Assembly: GCF_030816615.1 (NCBI RefSeq)
Contig: NZ_JAUSYD010000001.1
Span: 5,912,501 to 5,976,500 of the forward strand
DNA length: 64,000 nucleotides
Direction of reading: 5' to 3'
From: Streptomyces sp. B1I3
GTDB lineage: Bacteria > Actinomycetota > Actinomycetes > Streptomycetales > Streptomycetaceae
Shown: positions 50,961-60,035 of the stretch, piece by piece
Numbering within the stretch: position 1 is the first letter of the stretch
How the letters are laid out: the number at the start of each line of letters is the position of its first letter
Position numbers and translations under genes: made by a program
The notes under the pieces: model-generated
What the model saw: the letters and a program-made list of their open reading frames with translations, nothing else
Database searches by the model: none
Told to the model about the DNA's origin: nothing

Positions 50961-52454
50961 ATGGATCTCGAGACCTTCCGCAAGCTCGCCGTCGACCGGC
51001 GCGTCATCCCCGTCAGCCGCCGCCTGCTCGCCGACGGAGACACCCCGGTGGGGCTCTACCGCAAGCTCGCGGCGGAACGCACCGGCACGTTCCTCCTCGA
51101 ATCCGCGGAGAACGGGCGCACCTGGTCCCGCTACTCCTTCATCGGGGTACGCAGCGCCGCCACGCTCACCACCCTCGACGGACAGGCCCACTGGCTCGGC
51201 ACCCCGCCCGTCGGCGTCCCCCGCGAGGGTGATCCGCTGCAGGCCCTGCGCGCCACCGTCGAGACCCTGCACACACCGCGCGACCTGGTCGGCGACGAGG
51301 GCCTGCCGCCCTTCACCGGCGGCATGGTCGGCTATCTCGGGTACGACGTCGTGCGCCGGCTGGAGAAGATCACCGAGCACGGCGGCGACGACCTGAAGCT
51401 GCCCGAACTGACGATGCTGCTCACCTCGGACCTCGCCGTGCTCGACCACGGCAACGGCACCGTCCTGCTGATCGCCAACGCGATCAACCACAACGACCTG
51501 GACACCGGCGTCGACGAGGCGTACGAGGACGCGGTGGCCCGGCTCGACGCCATGGAGCGGGACCTCTCCCGCTCGGTGGAGAACACCCCCGCCGTCCTGC
51601 CGCCCTCCGAACTCCCGCCCTACACCGCACTGTGGGGCGGCACGGCCTACCAGAACGCCGTCGAGGACATCAAGGAGCGGATCAGGGCCGGCGAGGCCTT
51701 CCAGGTCGTCCCCTCCCAGCGCTTCGAAACGCCCTGCACGGCACGAGCGCTGGACGTCTACCGGGTCCTGCGCGCCACCAACCCGTCGCCGTACATGTAC
51801 CTCTTCCGCTTCGACGGCTTCGACGTCGTCGGCTCCAGCCCGGAAGCGCTCGTCAAGGTCGAGGACGGCCGGGCCATGGTGCACCCGATCGCCGGGACCA
51901 GGCCCCGCGGCGCCACCCCCCAGGAGGACCAGGCGCTCGGCGACGAACTCCTCGCCGACCCCAAGGAGCGCGCCGAGCACCTGATGCTCGTCGACCTCGG
52001 CCGCAACGACCTGGGACGGGTCTGCGAACCCGGCAGCGTCGAGGTCGTCGACTTCATGTCGGTCGAGCGGTACTCCCACGTGATGCACATCGTCTCCACC
52101 GTCACCGGACGCGTCGCCGAGGGGCGCAGCGCCTTCGACGTCCTCACCGCCTGCTTCCCGGCGGGCACCCTCTCCGGCGCGCCCAAGCCCCGGGCACTGC
52201 AGATCATCGAGGAGCTCGAACCCACCCGCCGGGGCCTGTACGGCGGTTGCGTCGGCTACCTCGACTTCGCCGGGGACTCCGACACGGCCATCGCCATCCG
52301 GACGGCCCTGCTCCGCGACGGAACCGCGTACGTCCAGGCGGGCGCGGGCGTCGTCGCCGACTCCGATCCCGTCGGCGAGGACACCGAGTGCCGCAACAAG
52401 GCCGCCGCGGTCCTGCGCGCCGTGCACACGGCGAACCGGCTCCGGACCCACTGA
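50961..52454 (+). CDS. trpE: anthranilate synthase component I
   Basis: Converts chorismate to anthranilate with the glutamine amidotransferase TrpG, not in this window; 497 residues, not fused to TrpG. The feedback-binding motif LLES is at 45-48, so inhibition by tryptophan is expected. Catalytic motifs: SSPEALVKVEDG, HPIAGTRPRG, DLGRNDLGRV and FPAGTLSGAPKPRA. ATG at 50961. Co-transcribed with hisI by position. A 36-bp tandem repeat follows the stop. Confidence 0.97.
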   Translation: MDLETFRKLAVDRRVIPVSRRLLADGDTPVGLYRKLAAERTGTFLLESAENGRTWSRYSFIGVRSAATLTTLDGQAHWLGTPPVGVPREGDPLQALRATVETLHTPRDLVGDEGLPPFTGGMVGYLGYDVVRRLEKITEHGGDDLKLPELTMLLTSDLAVLDHGNGTVLLIANAINHNDLDTGVDEAYEDAVARLDAMERDLSRSVENTPAVLPPSELPPYTALWGGTAYQNAVEDIKERIRAGEAFQVVPSQRFETPCTARALDVYRVLRATNPSPYMYLFRFDGFDVVGSSPEALVKVEDGRAMVHPIAGTRPRGATPQEDQALGDELLADPKERAEHLMLVDLGRNDLGRVCEPGSVEVVDFMSVERYSHVMHIVSTVTGRVAEGRSAFDVLTACFPAGTLSGAPKPRALQIIEELEPTRRGLYGGCVGYLDFAGDSDTAIAIRTALLRDGTAYVQAGAGVVADSDPVGEDTECRNKAAAVLRAVHTANRLRTH

Positions 52455-52464
52455 CACCGTCCGG

Positions 52465-52571
52465 CCCGCGGGGACCGCGTCGCGGAGTCCGGGCCGTCCG
52501 CTCGCGGGCACCGCGTCGCGGCGTCCGGCACGCCCGCCCGCGGGCACCGCGTCGCGGAGCCCGCACGTCCG
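52465..52571. repeat. three tandem copies of a 36-bp unit
   Basis: Copies at 52465-52500, 52501-52536 and 52537-52571 (35 bp) share a core CCGCGTCGCGG with a few substitutions; a partial fourth follows. They lie in the 284-bp spacer after trpE, just 10 bases past its stop. CCGCGTCGCGG is almost self-complementary, so each copy could form a hairpin. The rest of the spacer to 52738 shows no gene. Confidence 0.85.
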
Positions 52572-52738
52572 CCCGCGGCGTCGCCGTCGGTCACCACGGC
52601 TCGCCTCCGGGCTCCCCGCTCCGCCCGAGCGGGGACCCCGACGCGGCCCCGGTCCTCCAGCCGCACACCGGGCCCCGCTCCTCCCCGCCCGCCCCCCGAT
52701 TGCCGGCCGGTCCGGGTCGGTAGGGGATAGTGGAGGGC

Positions 52739-53389
52739 GTGAGCGCAGTCCCCGTACCCCAGCCCCGTGCCCGAGCCGCTTCCGCGTCCGACAGTGCCGG
52801 AAGCCGCCGCAGCCTGGCCGCCGGCCTGCTCCTCGGGGCGGCCGGTGCCACCGTCGTCCTTCTCGCCTCCGGCCGGACCTGGGCCGAGGGCAAGGCCTCC
52901 GTCGGTGGCGGCACCCTGCCGCTGAGCGCGGACGGCCAGGACGTCACCGGCCTCCCGGCGGCCCTGGCCGTCGTCGGCCTGGCCGCCCTCGTCGCCGTGT
53001 TCGCCGTCCGCGGCGGCGGCCGGCTGATCGTCGCCGGGCTCCTGGCCCTCAGCGGCCTCGGTGTCGGCCTGAGCGCCTGGACGGGCGCCTCCGACAGCGC
53101 CGCCCTGGACGAGAAGGCCGCGCAGACCACCGGCAACGCCTCGGCCACCGTCGAGGCCCTCTCCCACACCGCCTGGCCCTATGTCACGGCCGTCGGAGGG
53201 CTGCTGATCCTGCTGGCCGGACTGCTCGCCCTGCGCTACGGCAGCCGGTGGCCCACCATGTCGGGACGGTACGAACGCGACGGAACCCCGCGCCCCCGCA
53301 AGGCCGCGCCCGCCGCTGTGGACCCCGACCGGCCCGAGGACCTGTGGAAGGCCCTGGACCGCGGCGAGGACCCGACGCGCGAGGCATGA
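52739..53389 (+). CDS. tryptophan-operon-associated membrane protein (TIGR02234 type)
   Basis: A 216-residue protein with four hydrophobic segments (about residues 27-45, 72-90, 95-115, 144-165) and a charged tail (DRPEDLWKALDRGEDPTREA). It matches the conserved actinobacterial family found in tryptophan operons. Function is unproven. GTG 52739 or the GTG at 52730 could be used. Confidence 0.85.
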   Translation: MSAVPVPQPRARAASASDSAGSRRSLAAGLLLGAAGATVVLLASGRTWAEGKASVGGGTLPLSADGQDVTGLPAALAVVGLAALVAVFAVRGGGRLIVAGLLALSGLGVGLSAWTGASDSAALDEKAAQTTGNASATVEALSHTAWPYVTAVGGLLILLAGLLALRYGSRWPTMSGRYERDGTPRPRKAAPAAVDPDRPEDLWKALDRGEDPTREA

Positions 53390-53483
53390 CCCCAGGCTCA
53401 CGTCCTACCGGCACGTACGGGACAATGGCAGTGAGCTTTTTGAACAGCGACACCTTCAGCGCAACACCAACGAGGAGCAACTC

Positions 53484-53735
53484 ATGGCGGGCAGCAGCCA
53501 CGGACACACCCCGGCCGCCTGGACCGGTGTCATCATCTCCTTCATCGGCTTCTGCATCGCGGGCCTCTTCATGGTCGCGGCGAACCCGTTCGGCTTCTGG
53601 GCCGGCATCGCCGTCGTCCTCCTCGGCGGGGTCGTCGGTCTCGTCATGAAGATGGCCGGTCTCGGCATGCCGAAGGAGTCCGGCGAACTGGCCGCGGCCA
53701 GGGCCCGGGCCGGACAGGCCCAGACCACTTCCTGA
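53484..53735 (+). CDS. HGxxPAAW-family small membrane protein
   Basis: An 83-residue protein with the signature HGHTPAAWTGV near the N-terminus and two hydrophobic spans (about 14-34 and 36-58). It is widespread in actinobacteria next to trp genes, with no known function. ATG at 53484 follows GAGGAG at 53470-53475. A hairpin follows 26 bp after the stop. Confidence 0.88.
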   Translation: MAGSSHGHTPAAWTGVIISFIGFCIAGLFMVAANPFGFWAGIAVVLLGGVVGLVMKMAGLGMPKESGELAAARARAGQAQTTS

Positions 53736-53761
53736 CCACCGGGCCGGTGGACGGACACGTG

Positions 53762-53788
53762 AGGCGCAGCCCGGACGGGGCTGCGCCT
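53762..53788 (+). terminator. terminator after the HGxxPAAW gene
   Basis: An 11-bp perfect stem (53762-53772 with 53778-53788) with a five-base loop, followed by TCTC. It separates the upstream trp-associated genes from the DUF2752 and trpC genes. Confidence 0.75.
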
Positions 53789-53815
53789 TCTCACGTCAGC
53801 GGGGACAATCGGCGG

Positions 53816-54340
53816 GTGGACGCCTCAGCATCTCCCGCCGCCCCCGAGCCCGCGCCCGTGCCGCACGCGCCCGGGCACCCCGGCCCGCAGCACCGGCCGC
53901 CCGCCGGTCACGGGCCCGCGTTCCCCGCGGCCCCCGCGCCGGCCTCCCGGCTCAAGCGGCTCGCCACGCCCGTCGCGGTCATGGCCGTCGTCGTCGGAGC
54001 CTTCGGCTACGTGGCCACCACCGACCCCCACGAACCCGGTCACTACCCGGTCTGCCCCCTGCTCCGCCTCACGGGCGTGCTCTGCCCGGGCTGCGGAGGG
54101 CTCCGCAGCGCCTACGACGTCGCCCACGGCGACATCGTCGCCGCCCTCGGTTCCAACGCCCTGGCCGTCGTCGGCTACGCCGTCTTCGCCGTGGTCTGGC
54201 TGCTCTGGATGATCCGCGCCAACCGGGGAGAGCCGCTGCGCATCGGTCTCGCGCCCGCCCACTGGTGGGGCATGGGGGCGGTCCTGCTCGTCTTCTCCGT
54301 GGTCCGGAACCTGCCGTTCGGCTCGGCGCTGGCCCCGTGA
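53816..54340 (+). CDS. DUF2752 membrane protein
   Basis: A 174-residue protein: Pro/Ala/His-rich N-terminus of about 40 residues, then three hydrophobic spans. The family signature CPLLRLTGVLCPGCGGLRSAYDVAHGD is at about 81-108, with three Cys. Function unknown; the Cys cluster may bind metal. GTG at 53816 is inferred from proximity after the hairpin; earlier in-frame codons would cover it. Confidence 0.82.
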   Translation: MDASASPAAPEPAPVPHAPGHPGPQHRPPAGHGPAFPAAPAPASRLKRLATPVAVMAVVVGAFGYVATTDPHEPGHYPVCPLLRLTGVLCPGCGGLRSAYDVAHGDIVAALGSNALAVVGYAVFAVVWLLWMIRANRGEPLRIGLAPAHWWGMGAVLLVFSVVRNLPFGSALAP

Positions 54341-54455
54341 CCGCCCAGGTAGTGGGACGTACTGCAGCCGGATGCGGGCCCGAGGCCATCCTGCGACTAC
54401 CATCGTGATGGCTGATCCTGTTCCCTCATCATCCTTCCGGAAGGGGGCCGCTCGC

Positions 54456-55265
54456 GTGAGTGTGCTCGACGAGATCATCGACGGCGTTCGCGCCGACCTC
54501 GCAGAGCGGCAGGCGCGCGTCAGCCTCGACGAGCTCAAGGAGCGCGCGGCCCGCGCTCCCGAGGCCAAGGACGGAGTCGCCGCCCTGCGCGGCGAGGGCG
54601 TGACCGTCATCTGCGAGGTCAAGCGCTCCAGCCCCTCCAAGGGGGCCCTGGCCGCCATCGCCGACCCGGCCGCGCTCGCCGCGGACTACGAGGCCGGCGG
54701 TGCGTCCGTCATCTCCGTCCTCACCGAGGAGCGCCGTTTCGGCGGCTCGCTCGCGGACCTGGAGGCCGTCCGCGCCAAGGTCGACATCCCGATCCTGCGC
54801 AAGGACTTCATCGTCACCTCGTACCAGCTGTGGGAGGCCCGGGCGTACGGCGCCGACCTCGCCCTGCTGATCGTCGCCGCCCTCGACCAGGAGGCCCTGG
54901 TCTCGCTCATCGAGCGCGCCGAGTCCATCGGACTGACGCCGCTCGTCGAGGCGCACGACGAGGAGGAGGCGGAGCGTGCCGTGGACGCCGGAGCGAAGAT
55001 CATCGGTGTGAACGCGCGCAACCTCAAGGACCTCAAGGTCGACCGGTCCACGTTCGAACGTGTCGCGCCCGAGATCCCCGACCACATCGTCAAGGTCGCC
55101 GAGTCGGGTGTCCGCGGCCCGCACGACCTGATCGCCTACGCCAACGCCGGCGCGGACGCCGTGCTCGTGGGCGAGTCACTGGTCACCGGCCGCGACCCCC
55201 GGGCCGCCGTCGCCGACCTGGTCGCCGCCGGCACCCACCCCGCGCTCCGGCACGGACGGGGCTGA
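54456..55265 (+). CDS. trpC: indole-3-glycerol phosphate synthase
   Basis: (Beta-alpha)8 barrel of 269 residues closing the indole ring. CEVKRSSPSKGAL, ILRKDFIV and the phosphate loop ESGVRGP are diagnostic. GTG at 54456 follows GGAAGGGGG. Single-function, not fused with TrpF. Begins the trpC-trpM-trpB-trpA group. Confidence 0.97.
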   Translation: MSVLDEIIDGVRADLAERQARVSLDELKERAARAPEAKDGVAALRGEGVTVICEVKRSSPSKGALAAIADPAALAADYEAGGASVISVLTEERRFGGSLADLEAVRAKVDIPILRKDFIVTSYQLWEARAYGADLALLIVAALDQEALVSLIERAESIGLTPLVEAHDEEEAERAVDAGAKIIGVNARNLKDLKVDRSTFERVAPEIPDHIVKVAESGVRGPHDLIAYANAGADAVLVGESLVTGRDPRAAVADLVAAGTHPALRHGRG

Positions 55266-55274
55266 GACCCTCCC

Positions 55275-55490
55275 ATGACCGCCGACCGTCCCGCGTCCCG
55301 CGTCCGGCCGGGCCTGCGCCCCGCCGGGACTGCGGCCCGGGACCCGCACGCGCCCCTGGCCCGCGGCTGCCGCCCACGCGGCTGCCGCGCGCCCGCGCGC
55401 CGCGTGCACGGCCGGCGGGTGCGGTACGTCATCGGCGACGAACCCGGACAGGTGAACGGCATGCGATGGCGCACGGGGTCCGCGCCGTAG
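55275..55490 (+). CDS. trpM: TrpM, small modulator of tryptophan synthesis
   Basis: A 71-residue Arg-rich protein between trpC and trpB. The order trpC-small ORF-trpB-trpA is that of the S. coelicolor trpCXBA locus, where the small gene product, TrpM, is known to modulate tryptophan supply and development. The C-terminal half (RVRYVIGDEPGQVNGMRWR) looks the most protein-like; the N-terminal half is Pro/Arg/Ala-rich. ATG at 55275 is nine bases after trpC. Identification rests on position and size. The spacer to trpB (145 bp) shows no other gene. Confidence 0.7.
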   Translation: MTADRPASRVRPGLRPAGTAARDPHAPLARGCRPRGCRAPARRVHGRRVRYVIGDEPGQVNGMRWRTGSAP

Positions 55491-55635
55491 CGAGCCCCGG
55501 CCGTCGCACGTCCCCTCCGGGCATCCGGAGGCACCGGCACGACCCACCGCACCGACCGCCCCGCGGCCGGCGCGGCGCTCCGCCCACGGCGCATACGGTG
55601 AACCCACCCGTTGCAAGGTCGAGGAGTACGTCGAT

Positions 55636-56900
<1,265 letters not shown>

Positions 56901-56904
<4 letters not shown>

Positions 56905-57728
56905 CCACCGGTACGCACACCGGCACCATCGGCCTGCTGGGCGAGACGTTCGCACGAGCGCGCTCCGAGGACAGGGCCGCGCTCATCGTCTACCTCCCCG
57001 GCGGCTTCCCCACCGTCGACGCCGGCATCGAGGCGGTCAAGGCGGCCGTGGCGGGGGGCGCCGACATCGTCGAGGTGGGGCTCCCGCACAGCGACCCGGT
57101 TCTCGACGGGCCGGTCATCCAGACCGCCGACGACATCGCGCTGCGGGGCGGCGTCAGGATCGCCGACATCATGCGCACGGTCCGCGAGGCGTACGAGGCG
57201 ACGGGCGTCCCGATCCTCGTCATGACGTACTGGAACCCCATCGACCGGTACGGCGTCGAGCGCTTCACCGCCGAGCTCGCCGCGGCCGGTGGCGCCGGGT
57301 GCATCCTGCCCGACCTGCCGGTCCAGGAGTCCGCTCTCTGGCGCGAGCACGCCGAGAAGCACGGTCTCGCCACCGTCTTCGTCGTCGCGCCGAGCAGCAA
57401 GGACGAGCGTCTCGCCACCATCACGGCGGCGGGTTCCGGCTTCGTGTACGCCTCCTCCCTGATGGGGGTCACCGGCACCCGTGAATCGGTCGGGGAGCAG
57501 GCCCAGGACCTGGTCCGGCGTACCCGCGCCACCACCGACCTCCCGGTCTGCGTCGGCATCGGCGTCTCCACGGCCGAACACGCCCAGCAGGTCGCGGGCT
57601 TCGCCGACGGCGTGATCGTCGGTTCGGCCTTCGTCAAGCGGATGCTCGACGCCCCGGACGAGGAGGCCGGTCTCACCGCCGTCCGCGCCCTGGCGGGCGA
57701 ACTGGCCGAAGGCGTTCGAAAGCGCTGA
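56901..57728 (+). CDS. trpA: tryptophan synthase alpha subunit
   Basis: (Beta-alpha)8 barrel of 275 residues releasing indole from indole-3-glycerol phosphate. Catalytic Glu58 (VEVGLPHSDP) and Asp69 (LDGP), 11 residues apart as in E. coli. One unusual base is noted: LPHSDP replaces the common IPFSDP, still a conservative pattern. ATG overlaps the trpB stop. A strong hairpin follows 31 bp later. Confidence 0.98.
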
Positions 57729-57759
57729 CAACGGCGTCATCCGTATGGGTGGACCTGGG

Positions 57760-57789
57760 ACCGGGGAGGCGCTCACGCGCCTCCCCGGT
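57760..57789 (+). terminator. terminator after trpA
   Basis: A perfect 13-bp stem (57760-57772 with 57777-57789, loop TCAC) followed by TCGTTTG. It ends only 13 bases before the next start codon. Confidence 0.85.
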
Positions 57790-57802
57790 TCGTTTGCGCG
57801 GT

Positions 57803-58627
57803 GTGAGCGAGAAGAACGAAGAGCGAAAGAGAACCGCGCGTGACCGGCTCGTCCAGCAGCGTGAGCAGGACCGGGCCAGGGAGCGCCGCCGCCGCACGCT
57901 GATCGTCTCGACCGCGGTGGTGGGCGTCCTGGCCCTGGCCGCCGTGATCGGCCTGATCGCCGCCAACGCGGGCAAGAACGACGAGGACAGCGACGCCGGG
58001 CCGGCCGTCACCCCGTCCGGGGCGACCGGCAAGGACGGACTCGCCATCCAGGTCGGAGCCGACGACGCCCCGTCCACGCTCACGATCTGGGAGGACTTCC
58101 GCTGCCCGGTCTGCGCCCAGTTCGAGAACGCCTTCCGGGGCACGATCGCCGAGCTGGCGGACAGCGGCCGCATCAAGGTGGAGTACCACCTGGCCACGAT
58201 CATCGACGGCAACCTCGGCGGTGACGGATCTCTGCGGGCGGCCAACGCGGCGGCCTGCGCCCAGGACGTCGGCAGATTCGCCCCGTACCACGACGTCCTC
58301 TACCGCAACCAGCCCGCCGAGAGCGACGACGCCTTCGGCGACAACGGCAAGCTGATCGAGCTGGCCGGCAAGGTGGACGGTCTGGACACCGCCGCCTTCC
58401 GCAGCTGTGTCCAGGACGGCACGCACGACAGCTGGGTCGAGAAGTCCAGCAAGGCCTTCACCTCGGGGGGATTCCAGGGGACACCGACCGCCCTGCTCAA
58501 CGGGGAGTCGATCTTCCCGAAGAAGGGGGACGAGGAGATCTCCGTCGCCCACCTCGAGAAGTGGGTGGCCGAGGCGAACAAGGGCAGGAAGCCGGGCACG
58601 GTCACAGCGACGCCCTCGGCCTCCTAG
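57803..58627 (+). CDS. second membrane-anchored DsbA-like oxidoreductase
   Basis: A 274-residue protein with a highly charged cytoplasmic N-terminus (1-31), one membrane span (32-55) and an extracytoplasmic DsbA-like domain. Redox pair Cys101-Pro-Val-Cys104; cis-Pro in GFQGTPTALL; two more Cys (AACAQDV, RSCVQDG) may form a structural bond. It has the same plan as the 19764 gene. GTG at 57803 has no ribosome binding site and directly follows a terminator, so the mRNA may be leaderless, or the true start may be later. Confidence 0.88.
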   Translation: MSEKNEERKRTARDRLVQQREQDRARERRRRTLIVSTAVVGVLALAAVIGLIAANAGKNDEDSDAGPAVTPSGATGKDGLAIQVGADDAPSTLTIWEDFRCPVCAQFENAFRGTIAELADSGRIKVEYHLATIIDGNLGGDGSLRAANAAACAQDVGRFAPYHDVLYRNQPAESDDAFGDNGKLIELAGKVDGLDTAAFRSCVQDGTHDSWVEKSSKAFTSGGFQGTPTALLNGESIFPKKGDEEISVAHLEKWVAEANKGRKPGTVTATPSAS

Positions 58628-58916
58628 GCCGCGTCCGCGGAGTCCCGGCGCGCATCCGGAGGGCGTGGGCCCGCGGCGTCCGGTGCGTGCGAGCGCAAGG
58701 CGGAGGATCGCCCTCGTACCGGACGTCTCCGATCGGCTCCGGCGACGTGGCGACGTGGCGACGCGGTGAGCGCGCGTGCCAGGTGCCGTGGGCCACGCGG
58801 GACCTCGCGGACACGGCCCCGGCGCCCGTCGGGGGCGCGGACCCGGGGCTCGTTACCCAGAAGTTGCCCCACGGCTTGCCGCACGTCCTGTCCGGCAGGG
58901 TAGCGTCGACCTCGTC
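58628..58916. other. spacer before lgt with candidate promoter
   Basis: No gene is evident in these 289 bp. A candidate promoter for lgt is TTGCCG at 58876-58881 and TAGCGT at 58901-58906 (19-bp spacing), which would give a leader of only a few bases. Three short GGCGACGT-like repeats lie at about 58740-58766. Confidence 0.35.
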
Positions 58917-59876
58917 ATGAACCTTGCCTCCATTCCCAGCCCGTCGACCGGGGTGATCGAGCTCGGCCCGATCCCGCTCCGCGGCTATGCGTTCTGCATC
59001 ATCATCGGTGTCTTCGTCGCCGTCTGGTTCGGCAACAAGCGCTGGATCGCCAGAGGCGGCCGCGCCGGCACCGTCGCCGACATCGCCGTGTGGGCCGTGC
59101 CCTTCGGCCTTGTCGGCGGCAGGCTCTACCACGTCATCACCGACTACCAGCTGTACTTCAGCGACGGTGAGGACTGGGTGGACGCCTTCAAGATCTGGGA
59201 GGGCGGACTCGGTATCTGGGGCGCCATCGCGCTCGGCGCGGTCGGTGCCTGGATCGGCTGCCGCCGCCGTGGGATCCCGCTGCCCGCCTGGGCCGACGCG
59301 CTGGCCCCCGGGATCGCCTTCGCGCAGGCGATCGGCCGCTGGGGCAACTGGTTCAACCAGGAGCTGTACGGCAGGCTGACGGACGTGCCGTGGGCGCTGA
59401 AGATCAGCGAGGGCACGAACCGGGTGGCGGGCACCTACCACCCGACGTTCCTGTACGAGTCCCTGTGGTGCGTCGGCGTCGCCCTGCTCGTCATCTGGGC
59501 CGACCGCCGCTTCAGGCTCGGGCACGGCCGGGCGTTCGCGCTGTACGTCGCGGCCTACTGCACGGGCCGTGCGTGGATCGAGTACATGCGCGTCGACGAG
59601 GCGCACCACGTGCTGGGCCTCCGGCTCAACGTGTGGACCGCCGTCATCGTCTTCGTCCTGGCGGTGACGTACATCGTGATCTCGGCCAAGGTGCGTCCCG
59701 GCCGCGAGGAGGTCGTCGAACCCCACGCCGCGGAGCCGGCCGAGGGCGCCGAGCCGGACACCGGGAAGCCCGCCGAGGCCGAGGCCGGCGCGGACGCCCC
59801 GGACTCGGACACCGCCGACGCGGAGGCGAAGGATCCCGAGGACGACGGGGCCCCGCAGAAGGCCGACCAGAGCTGA
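58917..59876 (+). CDS. lgt: prolipoprotein diacylglyceryl transferase
   Basis: Membrane enzyme transferring diacylglycerol from phosphatidylglycerol to the lipobox Cys, the first step of lipoprotein maturation (LspA, encoded at 12422, acts next). 319 residues with seven hydrophobic spans; signature GRWGNWFNQELYG from about residue 140; catalytic-region residues FGLVGGRLYHV are present. The last about 60 residues form an acidic Glu/Ala/Asp-rich tail typical of actinobacteria. ATG at 58917 has no clear ribosome binding site. Confidence 0.96.
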   Translation: MNLASIPSPSTGVIELGPIPLRGYAFCIIIGVFVAVWFGNKRWIARGGRAGTVADIAVWAVPFGLVGGRLYHVITDYQLYFSDGEDWVDAFKIWEGGLGIWGAIALGAVGAWIGCRRRGIPLPAWADALAPGIAFAQAIGRWGNWFNQELYGRLTDVPWALKISEGTNRVAGTYHPTFLYESLWCVGVALLVIWADRRFRLGHGRAFALYVAAYCTGRAWIEYMRVDEAHHVLGLRLNVWTAVIVFVLAVTYIVISAKVRPGREEVVEPHAAEPAEGAEPDTGKPAEAEAGADAPDSDTADAEAKDPEDDGAPQKADQS

Positions 59877-59893
59877 CGCACCAGGAACCCGAC

Positions 59894-59934
59894 GAAGGGG
59901 GCCGCCCGACCACACAGGCCGGGCGGCCCCCTTC
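59894..59934. terminator. terminator between lgt and citE-like gene
   Basis: A perfect 15-bp stem (59894-59908 with 59920-59934) with an 11-base loop between convergent genes; likely serves lgt. Confidence 0.85.
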
Positions 59935-59943
59935 TCGCCTTGC

Positions 59944-60035
59944 CCGGCCTCTCCTCAGCTCAGCTCCGCTCTCGTTCTGCTCCGGCCTCTTCTCAGCTCA
60001 GCTCCGCTCTCGCCATGCTCCGGCCTCTCCTCAGC
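59944..60035. repeat. 38-bp tandem repeat, 2.4 copies
   Basis: Copies at 59944-59981 and 59982-60019 differ at only a few bases; a partial third (60020-60035) runs across the stop codon of the minus-strand citE-like gene at 60031-60033. The unit is pyrimidine-rich on the plus strand (CCGGCCTCTCCTCAGCTCAG). No coding frame is likely. Confidence 0.9.

Noticed and set aside
52465..52720. Coding frame through the 36-bp repeats (12-residue Arg-Pro-rich repeat)
   Set aside because: The unit length is a multiple of three, so frames stay open, but there is no start signal and one copy is 35 bp, breaking the frame.
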